DNA of 64,000 bases from Viola odorata (Eukaryota > Streptophyta > Magnoliopsida > Malpighiales > Violaceae): contig OY829544.1 of NCBI GenBank assembly GCA_963691705.1, positions 40,383,917-40,447,916 of the forward strand. The letters are read 5' to 3'. Below the pieces are notes generated by a model that saw nothing but the letters and a program-made list of their open reading frames with translations, was not told where the DNA came from and did no database searches. A program made the position numbers and the translations under genes. The number at the start of each line of letters is the position of its first letter. Position 1 is the first letter of the stretch. Below are positions 40,601 to 53,139 of this stretch, piece by piece.

Positions 40601-41149
40601 CCTTCTTATCTGATGAATTATATCTTTTATTCATTTTTTATTTGTGACCCTCTTATCTGACAAACACACTTTGTTTTATGCAGGTACTGATCGACTAGGT
40701 TGATTATACAGTGGCCATTGAAGGAGATTTTTTTGGCAATATGGTCCATGCATCAGTTATTATATCTTAATCTTAGTGTAGAACTTCTGAAATATTAATC
40801 TAGCAAGAATTTATGAATGATTTAAAATTTAAGTTAACTTCTTACAATTAATGGTAAATAAATACAAAATTTCTAAATATATTGTATTAAATTTATAATT
40901 TCCTAATATATATAATTTTTTATATTAAAAAAAGTAAAAATGGAAGAAATATGTAGCATAATTTTTTATATGGTGATATTTGCCCCAAAAAAATTTGGTC
41001 TAGCTTTGTCACAGGTTCGAGCCTTGAGACGCAACTGTTTTAAAACTAGTAGGGAGGGTTCACTTCCAATAGAGACATACCAAACCCGAATCTAGATTAG
41101 TCTGACATTAGACTGAATTATAGGGTGGGAAAAAAATTAAAATTTAAAA
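40601..41149. other. AT-rich spacer
   Basis: Contains the 3' flank of the hAT transposase and an AT-rich stretch. The phrase CAGGTTCGAGCCTTGAGACGCAACTG near 41010 looks repeat-derived, but no element is defined. Confidence 0.3.
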
Positions 41150-42660
41150 CTACTTGATAACCTTCTTTAGAACGATCAAGTTGCTTGCCATCGACAACTC
41201 CACTCTTAAGTATAATCTCGCCAGACTATGATCCTGATAAAGGGAATGACCTTGAGTGGAACGTACATTTCAATGCTAGACATTTTATGTCACATTTTCG
41301 AACGGTTTACTCCTTTATTAAAAATATCTTTATCTCTCTGCCAATATGGGATCAATTAATGAGGTAGTTATACTCCTACTCGTATACGACTCTTATATAT
41401 TCATGGTAAGACTTATCTTTCCTCAATTAAAGGATCAAACATTTACTATAAATAACAACACATGTGCATCTAAGGTACGCATGCAATAAAAAAACCCTAA
41501 CCACCCTTATACATATATTTCTCTCAACTAACTTGATCGTTAGAGTCTCTACATCGGGACAACCCCTAACGCTTTGCAGGTACCTCGACAACAAGATCTA
41601 CCCTACATTAAACTCTCGTGGGAAATCTCTTAGGTAACAAAGTTATTATTTGGTGCATTCATTGAGAGCGATTTAGAAAAAAATAGTGAGTGCCTATTCC
41701 TGGATAGCTTTTGTCCCTTTTTAACCCTAGCGAGATGAGTAACGATCATCCACCCCCATTTCCCCAACAAAACACCAATTAAAACACAACTTCATAATTT
41801 TCTACACATGGTTTGTCAAACTTCCCTCCGTCTAGCCATCCCATAATCACCACAAGTCAACCTCATCCCACCGTAGCCGGTGTCACTAGGGATTTACAAT
41901 TCACCGACGCCAACCCCTCCACCCCTATTGAACAAGTCATTAACGACATAATTTCTACACTGTCGCCCGCCCCACCGTTGTATTCAAGAGTGGCGTTGGT
42001 CGAGCAGAAACTGCAGGAGTTCATGAGTGCCATGAGCATCATGTTCTCTACTCCGAGAGCACTTGCCATGACCGTTCTCACTCCAGCCAACCTACCTCAA
42101 ACCCCACAAGATCAACTCACCCATTCCAGGAACATGGGAAATTGAAAAGGCGGCTCAATCCGATCAGGTAGAGTAGGGAAATTGAAACTCGTGCACTTTG
42201 GGAAAATGAGTTAAAACACGAGAAAAACAAGTTGAATCATCTCGCTTGAACCTAATTTTGATCAAAGTTGATTTAAGCTTTTATTTTTTTATTGGTGGTG
42301 ATAACATTAGTTTAGGTTTAAATCTACACCACTTTGCTATTATATATAGATACTGCATCTCCTCTTTTGCGACCTGGACTGGTAAAATAAACACAGACAA
42401 CTACATAACAATCGGCGGCATCAATCATCTCATCTCAACATAACTTGGCCTTTATCATCATCACTTTGTCAATCATCTCGTATTTATGCTTACTCGATTA
42501 TAATGTGTGTATGATTACTGACTTGATCGTTAGAGTGTTTACGTTGGGACCACTCCCGACGCTTTGTAGGTAACCGGTGGCCAAGATGTGAACCATAAGT
42601 CATCGATCTGATCATAAAACACTTGTTGCTCATCACACCCGGGTGAACAATTTATTATTG
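41150..42660 (+). mobile_element. Element I: degenerate non-autonomous LTR element (Tat/Retand-like)
   Basis: Two related segments, about 41400-41640 and 42330-42655, share the motif CTTGATCGTTAGAGT...GCTTTG(C/T)AGGTA and end (G)TAACA or GTGAACA. The first has a TATA-like ACTATAAATAAC at about 41447 and is followed by TTTGGTGCATTCATTGAGAG (about 41659), a primer-binding-type sequence seen after such LTRs. Between them is one gag-like frame and no pol. The exact LTR starts and a target-site duplication could not be fixed. Confidence 0.5.
41735..42145 (+). pseudogene. Element I gag N-terminal remnant
   Basis: An ATG at 41735 opens a Pro/Asn/Gln-rich frame interrupted by stops. From 41813 it is open for 110 codons (VAGVTRDLQFTDANPSTPIE ... 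VALVEQKLQEFMSAMS). Position just after the primer-binding site and composition suggest a Gag N-terminus, but no core domain or zinc knuckle is present. Confidence 0.4.
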
Positions 42661-43616
42661 GGTTAATGACATTTTTGGTCTCTCTAATCCTCAAAGTTGT
42701 TTAATGTCATCCCTGTACCGGATAAAGGTACATTGTCCGTCCCTCTACTTTTCGTCGTTTGTCATTTCTAATCATTATGCTGATGTGGCACGACATAGTG
42801 TTAAGTTTCTAATAAAACAACATTGTATCTACTTACATGACATAGCTGACGTGTATAAAATGTTAATAGTTTAATAAATATCTTTTAAAAATATTTTTTC
42901 ATAAATAAATAATAAAAAAATTCCTATCAAACATCTGCCTCATTCCTCTTATCTTACCAACCACACCACCGTCATTTCCCACCAAACCTCCGACCACCCT
43001 TCTCTCTTTTCCTTCATGGATCCACCTTTCCCCACCTCTACTCTATCTCCCTTCACCACAAAACACTCCTCATCACCAAACACATTTTCTTTTCCCTCAA
43101 CCTCCTCACCCACAACCCCCATCCTTTACTGTCATCTCACCCATCTCCGTTAATCAACCGCAACACTACTCTTCCTCTTATTCTACAATGGCGGTAAATA
43201 GACGGCAAGAGATGGATTCAATTGGTTGTGGCCGAGAGAGGTGGGGGTGGTGATTAGGTTTCGAAATTGTTGTTGGTGGTGGGATTCTAGTTGGGTGTTG
43301 GTGTCATTCGAGTTTGATGGTGGTTGGTCTATTGGATTTGGAGTTTTGGTGTGATTTTCGATCAGGTTCGGTGTGTTGATCATTTTCTTGTAGTTTTGGC
43401 CGCATTTGTTTTTTTTTTATAATTAGTTTTGGGTTTGGGGTTTTGGTCGGAATATGGCCATTTTGGGTAGGTTTTGGTCGCCGGAGTTGCAAGTGGTGGC
43501 CAAAGGCAAAGTTAGTTGAAGGAGAAGATGATGTTTTGGTGTTGTAGGGTTTGGGAGTAGATTAGTTGCTGAGTTCAGGTGGTTGGGCGGCTAGGCAACT
43601 TAGGTTTAAAGAAGTT
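42661..43616. other. Intergenic DNA, possibly a transposon edge
   Basis: It opens GGGTTAATGACATTTTTGGTCTCTC, the kind of terminus found on some plant MULE or MITE-like repeats. The Pro/Thr-rich minus-strand frames at 43183-43492 have no domain. No matching inverted end was confirmed; a weakly similar end lies at 45000-45105. Confidence 0.3.
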
Positions 43617-43619
43617 AAG

Positions 43620-44455
43620 GCCATGTTTACGAACGGAAAATTCTCTACTTTTTTGTTTCTATTTTTAATAAATATCTCTGATTTTAGAAAACATTAGAAA
43701 ACTAGAAATCGTGTTTTTTTTGTACTGAATGTGAAAATTTTCAGCTTTAGAAAACTCAAAATCGTGTTCACCTAACAACTATTTCTTTTTGTTTTGAAAA
43801 ACGAAAACTACTAATTTTGTTCAATCATTTTGTTCTTAATTAAAAAATTATGCTATCATTTATTTCTTTTTGAGAAGATTAATAAACTAAACGGTAGTCC
43901 ATTTTAATTTTGTTAAAGATCAAATATAAATATGTTAATTCTATTCATGTTAAAGATCAAATATAAATATAATAATTTCGTTCATGAAAATAAAATACAT
44001 ATAAAATAGTTTTGAATCATTTGTTCATTACGTGAATATTATAAATATGAACATTAAAAATAGACTTAATTTAAGTTGTTACTTCTTCATATTCTAACAA
44101 TATTATAATTAGCCCATAATTGATCTGCAATATCCTCTCTAACTGCATTCATTTGTTGTTGTTGGGACATATCCACTTGAATACCTTCTTGCGTCACATT
44201 AGCTTCGTCCTCGTTAAAATTTTGCAGACCTTCTGTACCATATTCTGTGAATAGTTGATCAGTTCTATCTTCCATTCGGATAAAGTTGTGTAGTGCACAA
44301 CAAGCTAGAGGTATTTGCCTTTGACGACTAAGAAGATAATTTGGAATGGACTTTAAGATTGGAAATCTAGCCTTCAGGACACCAAAAGCCCTTTCAATCA
44401 CATTTCTTAATGACGAATATCGATAGTTAAACAATGCATATTTTCTTCCTCCCAT
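43620..44455 (-). mobile_element. PIF/Harbinger remnant 1
   Basis: The left edge TTAAGGCCATGTTTACGAACGG looks like a PIF-type terminal inverted repeat after a TTA/TAA duplication, and a transposase C-terminus lies at 44087-44455. No right terminus was found, so the element is truncated. Confidence 0.5.
44087..44455 (-). pseudogene. PIF/Harbinger transposase C-terminal fragment
   Basis: The 122-codon frame encodes the end of a HARBI1-like DDE transposase: KYALFNYRYSSLRNVIERAFGVLKARFPIL with the catalytic Glu region, then PLACCALHNFIR and a Gln-rich tail ending ADQLWANYNIVRI. The first two catalytic Asp regions are missing. Compared with PIF/Harbinger 2 below, it belongs to a different subfamily. 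Confidence 0.8.
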
Positions 44456-45440
44456 CTAAATCATCAATCATTAAAACTAGGAGGTGACACTCATCATCTA
44501 TTCGTAAACCCATGACAAATATTCACTACTAATATCTTATAATTTCAAACTATCTATATGAATATATTACCAATTATCATCATTTTCGGAAAAAAATACT
44601 ATATGCATTATCTTTAACCAACAAGTTAAAACAATTTCAGCCAATTAAACTGAAATTTACATCTCAATTGAAACAATATTTTAAGGAATTCGAACAGAGG
44701 ATCGATATACGAAGAACATGGAAAATAAAACTGATTATAGAAATAAAGAATAAAACAAAGACCATAAAGAGCAGAAGTACCACACAGGGGGAGAAGGAGG
44801 AGGCAGCGACGACGGCGACGGTGAGGCGACATGCAGGTTAAAGGAGAAAGTTGTGCATTATTTTGGGAAAACAACCAGATCTATTGAAAGAGAAAGGGAG
44901 AAAAGGAGAAAAAGGATAATGGTTTGAAGAGAAAAGTGAGTGGTTGATAGTATTTTGGGTTGTTTTTTCCAATTATGTATTTTTTAGATTGCTGATGTGG
45001 CAAGATTATTTTCATATATATTGTTTTTTAATTTAAGTGTTCTACATTTTATGGCTAAACGCTCAAAGTAAAGGACAGGGATACAAGATTTGCTTGACCC
45101 AAAAAAAAAAAAAAAAACAGAAGATTTTATCCTGCTGACGTGGCACGTGTGGGTTCCATTTGGTTGAGAAGAAATTATTTTTTTATTAATGTCACACTAG
45201 TATCTTACTACGTCAACGCACTTTAATATATATATATATATATTTTTTTTAATTCCACGTACGATACACATAATTTTTTTTTTGAATTTTCAGAAATTAG
45301 AAAATGAATTAAAAAAATAAAATGACCTATTTGAGACACTTTGACAAAGGTAAAAACTTATATCAAACACTTATAAACCTAATGACTTATTTAAGAAAAT
45401 TACGCAAACGTAAAAATCCCAGGAGTCGCTTAACCATTAT
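44456..45440. other. AT-rich spacer with poly-A and (TA)n runs
   Basis: Holds a poly-A run at about 45101-45117, a (TA)n run at 45223-45242 and no supported gene. The 82-codon frame at 44626-44874 lacks any domain. Confidence 0.4.
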
Positions 45441-45828
45441 TTAGGCTCTGTTTGGCGTTCCGGTTTTGTGGGAAAAAGTTCTGTGGGAAAATGACTTCTG
45501 GGAAACAGAGTGTGCTGTTTGGTAAAAAAATTTAAAAGTTCTGTGGGGAAACCAAAAGCTGTTTTTGGTGTTTGGTAAAAACTGGTTTTAAAACTATGGT
45601 TGGAATGTAAAATGACTATAAAGAACACAATTTATTTTTATATGTAGATGGTTAAAATATGTAAAGACACATATAATAAATCAAAAACTTAATGAATAAT
45701 CACATGTTTTTAGTGAATTTGTTACATTCTTGGTGATAAATCGTCAACTTAAGAATATTAATTAACAATAAAAATAATGGTAACGTAAATAATATGTAAT
45801 TGTCATTTATATATTCATCATTAAACTA

Positions 45829-47198
45829 TTACATATTCATCATTAAACTATTAGCTATTGAGTTACGAATTACATTCATAGGTAACATTTCACTACCATC
45901 TCTGTCACTTTGCATACTTCCCATATACATCACATCTTGGGAAACACTCTCCGTATCTTGAAAAATATCATCTGGTATAAAATTTGGATCCTTATCCAAT
46001 CTTCTAAAACCAGGATCATCTAGAGATTTTCTTCGTATAAAATTGTGCAAAACCATAGAAGCGACTACAATTTAGTTTGCGTTGGAAATGGATACGATGG
46101 CATATCACGTAATATTTTCCATCTTCTCTTCCATACTCCAAAGGTTCGTTCTATGCAACATCTTAATGAAGAATGCGCCCGATTAAAGATTTCCATACGA
46201 CCCCTTGATGGTTCCCCTCGGTGAAAATTAGGTAAATGATACCTTGTACTCTTGTAAGGTTTCAAAAACCCATTAACTTTAGGATATCCAACATCTACTA
46301 CTTAATACTTACCTAATAGCATAAATAAGATAACGTTATTAATACAGTAATAATTATTATTATAACTAAATAAACGCTAAGAAAATATGTTGTTAACCTA
46401 GAGGTGGTTTAGGGAATTTCCATTATGGATTGTTGACTACAGAATTGAAAATGAGAGTATCATGAGCAGTGCCTTCCCATCCAGCGCAAACGTAAATGAA
46501 TTGCATATCAAAACTACATGCTGCCATGATATTTTGAGTCGGGATACCTTTTCTGCCAATGTATCTAATTTGATCTTCTGGCACGACACAAACATATGCA
46601 TGTGTTCCGTCTATGGCTCCAATACAATCCTAAAAGGAATTATAACATATTCTTAGTTGTATTAAACTGAGATGCATAATGTATATATAAATTTAAAATG
46701 TAATTAGCATACCTTAAAATATGGCATATATCGTGTATCATTCAAAATTTGTGGTGGGACACTATTGAAATCTCTAGGACGAATGATGTGCTCTGATAAT
46801 GACCACAAAGAATCTAATACCTGATTAAAAACTCTACTAACTGTTTCACCAGAGTGTTGAAATCGTTCACAAACGTGTCTGTTTGAAGCACCTAAGGCGA
46901 TAGTATACAAAAACAGACACACCTTCTCAAGAACTAACATTCTTCGTGATGACTCCAAATTGCAAGATGGTTGTAATATGCCCACTAGTTCTAGTATTGT
47001 ATCTTTATCCATCTTGAACATATTGATAGACCGGGAATCCCTTCCATACAATATCTCAGTCAACCAGTTCATTCCTGTTTGGTATGAGGTCATACACGGT
47101 TGTTTATACATGTAAGTGTAAAAGTACGTACTAATAGTTGCAGTCGTAGCAGTCATTAACCACCAAAACTCTTCGTCACTATCATTTTCTTCGTTCAT
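45829..47198 (-). pseudogene. PIF/Harbinger 2 transposase (three exons, inactivated)
   Basis: Exon 1 runs from 47198 to about 46713 and encodes the helix-turn-helix-like part (FKMDKDTILELVGIL, ALGASNRHVCERFQHSGETVSRVFNQVLDSL). A GT...AG intron of 83 nt (46630-46712) follows. Exon 2 carries the first catalytic Asp (DCIGAIDGTHAYVCV) and the second (GTAHDTLIFNSV). A further intron (about 46311-46398) leads to exon 3 with VGYPKVNGFLKPYKSTRYHLPNFHRG and the Glu helix (SSLRCCIERTFGVWKRRWKIL), then VLHNFIR. In-frame TAA codons occur after VVNNP and after GKY, and one frameshift lies near 46063, so no active transposase can be made. The enzyme would cut TIRs and insert at TTA/TAA. Confidence 0.85.
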
Positions 47199-47937
47199 TT
47201 CTGGAAAAAAAAATTACAATGGATGGGTTCATTAACTGTTTATGGCACAATGTATATGAATATAAAAAATCTAATGCTACTACACAATTTTTTTGAATAT
47301 ACCTTTACTGATTGAGAAACTCAAAAGTTATGAACTTTGATGTCAGATTGGTAAAAGGGTATCTGCAACATAAAAAGGAAATCCATCAAAAATGGAATCT
47401 TAATCTCTGCACTAATCATCATGTATGAAACCATATTTTTATTAAAAATTAAATTAAATAGAATGAAAGGAAGCAACAGAGGAGGCAAGAAGAAGACTAA
47501 CATTTAACTATTATAAAGATTTGATCCAATCAATAGTAGAGAGGACTTACTTGGAGAAAGATGTAAAACTCTAGCATAGACTATCTCATTCTTCCGACCT
47601 TACTTAGAGAATGGTAATGAAAAGTGTGGTAGATGGAAGTAGGTAAACATTAAATGCAAAGTGTGGTACCGTAGCCAAGTAAAGGAGAAGTAGATGGAAG
47701 TAGGCAAAATTGGCTATTAAATTTCAATTGAATTAAAACATATCATTGGGATAAAATTCTAATATTTTGGTTTGTATGTTATTAACATTTAACCAATATC
47801 ATATCAATTCATAACACTTCTGAAAATTCTAACATAACACTTATGAAAGAAAAATTACAAGATTGTCATGAAAATATATATTACAATACAACTAATATTG
47901 AAGTTTTAACACAACAAACTAATACGGGACCTAAGCG

Positions 47938-49543
47938 TTACAACTTATTTTGGACCCTTATGGGTGAATCGAGCTCCATATAGACCTCTCTCTTCAGTTT
48001 ATCGTCGAGAAATTCAGTCGCAAACATAAAAATGCTATTGTTGATATCGAGCCCTAGTATGGTTTTTAGGTCAGTAACAATAGCTTTCATGCTAGGAACT
48101 TCAAGTTCAGTAACTTTAGAGGTTACCGTTGAACTCCTAGAGGCCACCGCACTCCCTAATGTATCCAGGTGTCTAGCTATCATTGTTGCCCCCCCTAATT
48201 GCCTCTTTCCTTTCTTCAATCGAATACTTGACTTGGCACTCCCCCCTTCCTCGACATTTCTCTTCCTATTACTTGCTTGGCTAGGTTGAGAACTTCCACC
48301 CACAAACATATCATCCAAACTTTCTGAATCACCACAACCTTCAACATCATCTTGCTCCTCCTGACGTGTAACACGCACATTACATCCGAGTGATATAGCC
48401 AGGGACAGATCTATGTAGGGACAAGGGTGGGCGGGACCCAATCATTTTTTTTACTAAGCCTATTCAACAGCAAAAATGGCTTTTGGGTGATGGGTTTGGG
48501 CTTTTGGGCCAATTCAGTTAGGGAGAGCAGAGCTATTTTTGAAGCAGGAATTTGTATGCCATATATCAGAGGAGGTGCAGGAAGCAGAGGAATAAAAGTA
48601 AAAATGGATGCTGAGTCGATGCATCATCTATCTGACTAAGAGCAGTGTATTGAATTATATAGTTTGGGGTCCGAAATTAAATGCGGAGGTAGAATGATAT
48701 TTTTTTTATTATATGTATGCTCCTGCCTAGATTTTTTTTGGGTATATTTTTATACACGTTTACAATTATTATATGTATGCTCATTGTATTAATATATTTT
48801 TTTTGTAGATATGGACAAATGTTTGATTAAACCATCTACTCAAGCACCATCAATATCATCAAATGTTGGTCTAAATTGAAAAGTATGTTTACTTTTTCGT
48901 TCAGCCCACTTGCTTTCCCTTTAAAATACTCCAAAAAAAATTTCGGGGGCGCTGCCCCAGAACCCCCACCCCCTGGAAATAAATCCTGGATCCGTCCTTG
49001 GATATAGCAAACTCTCCGGTAGCTACAATGGTGGAAACCATCACTTCTAGTTTCTCTTCAAGTTGTGGTTCAATTCCACAAACTCTGAAGTTTCCAAAAC
49101 TCGGGTTTACCTACACATTTCAAAGAGACCAAAAGCGATTTATCATGCAAAAAACTAACCAAAAACTATGAAAGTAGAGCAAACAAAATGCTGAAAACTG
49201 AAAACTAACCTTGATTTTTTCTTCCCACCAACCATCATTTGCTCCAACAGTATTTTTATGTGTATCCCATCCCAACCCCGTCTCATTACGCATCAAATCT
49301 TTTCATAATTTGTAATCTTTCTTTAAAGAATCCCATTTGTTTTTATGTTGTTTGACCCCATAATTTAATCCAGTTCTAGCCTGGAACTCATTGACAATGA
49401 AGTCCCACCCTTGTTTGCTGAAATGAGTGTGTGGCCTAAACATCTATTCAATAGCTCGAATGCAAACATCACAAAATGTATGCACTGTATTCTTGTGCCA
49501 AACAGCCTTGGGTACTTTACTTCCAGTACCTTGGGTTGTCATC
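47938..49543 (-). pseudogene. PIF/Harbinger 2 Myb/SANT-like protein, split by a hAT MITE
   Basis: Exon 1 (49543 to about 49213) encodes a Myb/SANT-like DNA-binding domain (VHTFCDVCIRAIE, FIVNEFQARTGLNYGVKQHKNKWDSLKKDYKL, WEEKIK) and has an in-frame TAG in the domain. An intron of about 110 nt follows. Exon 2 starts near 49103 (VNPSFGNFRVCGIEPQLEEKLEVM), is interrupted at 49000-48400 by a hAT-type MITE, and continues from 48391 (AISLGCNVRVTRQEEQ) through an acidic and Ser-rich stretch to the C-terminus at 47938. In plant PIF/Harbinger elements this second protein helps the transposase enter the nucleus or bind the ends. Its position between transposase and the right TIR supports that role. Confidence 0.8.
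48400..49000. mobile_element. hAT-type MITE (601 bp), TSD GATATAGC
   Basis: The left end CAGGGACAGATC and the right end (reverse complement CAAGGACGGATC) are imperfect terminal inverted repeats, flanked by a perfect 8-bp duplication GATATAGC at 48392-48399 and 49001-49008. The 8-bp duplication and CA(G/A)GG ends are typical of hAT elements. No transposase is encoded. It sits in exon 2 of the Myb/SANT-like gene. Confidence 0.9.
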
Positions 49544-51710
49544 TACAACAAACACAGTACATTCATGACATGATTTACGAACAATTTGGCTACTCTAGCA
49601 TCTCTACATGTACACATATACCAAAACAAGGATGAGAGTATGGGTAAGTCTCTCAACTGATATTGATAAGCAAACATGGGTTATAAATTTAAATGCCATT
49701 TTTCAACACAACAACAAACTCATTCTATATTTCATTCAATTCATCTGAAATTACAGAATAAATGCAGGTATTTTTAAGAACCATGATAATCATTTTCAGG
49801 ATATGTTGCAATCATCATCCCAACAGTAACATTACACAAACAAACCATACAGCATGTACTACTTGGAACCTATCAAACTATTCAAGACCAAAAGGGAAGC
49901 TCAAAGAGGAGAAAGCAAAGAGAGTACTTACAGTAGTGAAGTAAAACAACATAAGAAGAAGAAAACAAGGAGTTTATGACTACAAAATGTCACAAGAGTC
50001 GAAATGAAGTCATGAAATAGAATAAAGGAATAATACATCTGCAAAACCTATAGCAGAATCTTGGAACCGGGAAAGTGCATATCAAGCATCCATTTTAAAC
50101 CGGTAATCCCTCAAATAACCGACTTCATGGTGACATCATGTTATAGAGCTTGAGTGATGTATTATAAAAAAACCATAACCAAAAGATTATTGAAATTGCA
50201 AAAGGGAGAAAAAAATACAGATTAGGAAACAAATAATGCATCAAAAGATAAAATGAAAGGTTTTAACTTTTTGCTTTCCAGTAACAAATTTCAGTTTCAT
50301 TGAGTTTTCATTGCATAACAACAATAGGGTTCGAGAAATTAAAATATATACAGTACATTAGGTGGGTGGCAAAGAACATCTGTTTTCAAGAGTTTTGATC
50401 TAAGGAAACATATCTGGAATTAGTCAGCGGGATGCATTAATTATAATCACTTCCAATTTCAACTTCAGTCACAATTTCAAGGACGAAAAAAGTGGCAAGT
50501 AATCAAAAACAAAATCTTGCCACCCATCAGCCACAACACAACAAATCTTGCTGCCTATTCCTCCTCTTCACAACACACACATCACTCTTTTAGGTACCAA
50601 AAACAAAAACTCTTCTTCAACTCCACTCTAGCTTCTCATTTCCAGAAACCCAACAAACAAACAAAACCCATCAAAAATATTCAAACTTTAAATCCTAAAG
50701 ATCAAATCTTTGATGAATCAAAATCAAGATCAGAATCAGTATGTTAAACCTAACAGAAATCCCATCTTTAAACCCCCAAATGCCTTCTTTACCTCCTTCC
50801 CTCTTCATCTAATTCCATGAACCAAAACCTATATCTATATTACATGTGTGAAAAAAATCTATTGCAGCAATTCCATTTCTTTTATGCCAAACACATGCAA
50901 TTTCAATTTCAACTTCAGTCACAATTTCAAGGACAAAAAAAATGGCAAGTAATCAAGAACGCAATCAGCGAAACCCTAACATGAGTCTACAAAACAAAAT
51001 AATAAAAAGGAATGCCAGATCAAGAATCTTACTTGTCGCAGCAGCAACAATCCAGGTTAAGGAAGAGCGAGGAGAAGGAAGAGAGCGCTTCTTGATGGAC
51101 TGGAAGTCTGAAATGCAGCGAAGCCCTAAATCGACGATGATGGGTTTTGATCAACGGAAATCGTAGATGATGGGTTGTTCTTCTTACTTCTTATAGAGAG
51201 AGAGAGGGTTGATGATGGTGCTGCGGCGGTGATGATGGTGAGCGGCGGTGAGGAGGCCGAGAGTGAGAGGAGAAGAAAGTGCAGGACGACGATTGCAGAG
51301 GAGGAGAAACTGAGCGGCGACGATTGCGACGACTGCGGAGGAGAAAGGGAGCGGCGCCGATTCAAAAGGAAATCGCGACTTAGGGAAATCGATTTTTGGA
51401 GATGGATGATATGAGAGGCCGATTGCAGACGAGCGAGGTGAGAAGGGAGAGTTTTTGACTTTTTATACCTGGTTTCTTTGTAAATAACACGAACTTGACA
51501 AATAATTTTGTCCAAATAAAACCCTAAGCTCCTTCCCGTGTTTTTGGCCAAACAGAGGTATGCTCCAGCCTCAAAACCCTTGGTTTCCTTGGTTTGCAAA
51601 ATGACCTTCTCAAGAAGTCCATTTGAGAAGGAATTAACCAAACAGCATGGTGTTGATTTTGGATTTGGGAAATGATTTTTTCCCACCAAACTAGAATGCC
51701 AAACGACTAC
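49544..51710. other. Right-hand non-coding part of PIF/Harbinger 2
   Basis: About 2.1 kb between the Myb-like gene and the right TIR. It includes a near-duplicate phrase (AATTTCAACTTCAGTCACAATTTCAAGGAC at about 50456 and 50908, given here as two overlapping words) and a GAGAGA run at 51194. The 187-codon frame at 51126-51689 is Ser-rich, runs through the TIR and is not supported as a gene. Confidence 0.45.
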
Positions 51711-51713
51711 TTA

Positions 51714-52589
51714 ATATATTTGTTTACCGCATCTTATGTCAAGCATGTTATATTTTACTAGTTCAAACTGGCTTGACAAACTATATCATTAGTTTCCCCT
51801 GTTAGGATTTCCAAGAATAGAATTTTTTTACCAGGCACAACAAATGTTGGTTTATATTTCTCGGTCATTGTTTAAAATAATAATAATAAAAAAAACCAAT
51901 TTGTCCTAAATTAAATATACACTTCCGCACAAGAAACTTTTCGTCAAGTATTCTTCCGAACAAGTGTTCATATTCTGTTCTTGGACCCTTAAATTGATGG
52001 TCTTGTAATTCTCTGTTATACTTTCCTGGTTTGGCGTTTTGCCTTGTGCCTTTTACCATCTTTTAATAATAATAATGGTTGGTTAGCAAAAATTCTTCCC
52101 AACAATCTGTGTTTTTGGGCTTGGGCCCGTCGAAACTAGTGCTGTTAATTTTTTTTCCTTTGCAGCATTTCATTTATATTAATTCTATTTATTAATTTAA
52201 ATTAAAATTTTTAATAACATGCATAAATTAATTTTATTATATTATTTGTAAAAAAAAGTAAAATTACTTTTTAATTAGCAAAACACAAATAAAATTAGAA
52301 ATAGTGAACATTTTTTAATTAATAGTACTAAAATTATTTTACATAATAATGTTCAAGTAACTACTTATGTCTTTTATTAAAAAAAACTATTTGTGTCATA
52401 AAGTAACTACTCTACGGATCATGTGTAGACTGATCACTACTTGAAGTGGGAGGTCCCCGCAGGGATTCACATCACGCCTCCTCACCATATCGTCCATGAT
52501 CATAGCATTTTGTTCTCGCGTATCCTCTTCCCCCCTCTTTCATTTCTTTTTCTTTTTCTTAACCAAAATCACATTTTTTCACTTTTTTT
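51714..52589. other. AT-rich spacer, nothing recognised
   Basis: AT-rich DNA with short T and A runs. The string CACTACTTGAAG at 52437 was considered as a CACTA terminus but is not supported by a partner. Confidence 0.4.
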
Positions 52590-53138
52590 CCCTTTTACAG
52601 TTAATTAAAAGTACTCATCTTTTTTTTCTCTTTTAAATAAGAAATTTTATCATGAAAGTCATATAAGAATTATTATGATAAAAAAATATTTTCCGTATTA
52701 AGAAATAAAAAATTTTAATCAATTTTTTCCTTTTAAACTTAAGTAAAAGACCTCATTTTTTCTTTTAGATTTAATTAAAAAAGTTTAATTGATGTATCAT
52801 AAAATTTAAAGATTTATCATACTAAAATATCTTTATAATATTAGGTTATTATTTATAAATTGATAAATCGAAGCATTATTTAAAAAAAAAATCAAACCTG
52901 CGTGTTTAACACCAAAACGACGTTGTTTTGAGCAAACACCAAAATGATATCGTTTTGAGAAAAATGAATAGAATTGATTCTGAACCGGAATCGTCCCAGA
53001 CCGAATTGAAGAAATTAGAACTGAACCGAACCGAATTGTTTTGGTTCGGTCCGGTTCTAACCCAACCAGAACCGAAAATTTTCGGTTCGGATCAATTTTA
53101 GGCTCAAAATCGGATCGAACCGGCCCGTGTACACCCAT
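52590..53138. mobile_element. hAT-related repeat fragment, right end only
   Basis: The AT-rich part (TTTCCGTATTAAGAAATAAA...) and the end rich in GGTTCGG and GAACCGG, finishing GGCCCGTGTACACCC, match the 54267-56372 element in order and content. The right terminus interrupts the CACTA-type coding at 53140. No left terminus was found. Confidence 0.6.
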
Positions 53139-53139
53139 A

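Larger units (their letters stand above)
45444..51710 (-). mobile_element. PIF/Harbinger element 2, complete ends, TSD TTA
   Basis: The left end GGCTCTGTTTGGC...TGGGAAAAAG and the right end (reverse complement GTAGTCGTTTGGC...TGGGAAAAAA) form imperfect terminal inverted repeats, flanked by TTA at 45441-45443 and 51711-51713. The 6.27-kb interior holds, on the minus strand, a DDE transposase gene (45829-47198) and a Myb/SANT-like gene (47938-49543), the two-gene arrangement of plant PIF/Harbinger elements. Both genes are broken. Confidence 0.85.

Noticed and set aside
43183..43492. Pro/Thr/Asn-rich minus-strand frames
   Set aside because: Short, overlapping, no domain, AT/C-rich composition; no support as a gene.
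42663..45105. A MULE-type element with ends at 42663 and 45105
   Set aside because: The two edges are only loosely similar, no 9-bp duplication is found and no MULE transposase is present.
51126..51689. 187-codon minus-strand frame as a host gene
   Set aside because: It is Ser-rich and low in complexity and runs through the right terminal inverted repeat of the PIF/Harbinger element.
52437..52449. CACTACTTGAAG as the left terminus of the CACTA element
   Set aside because: No matching inverted terminus is in the window, there is no 3-bp duplication, and the expected subterminal repeats are absent.
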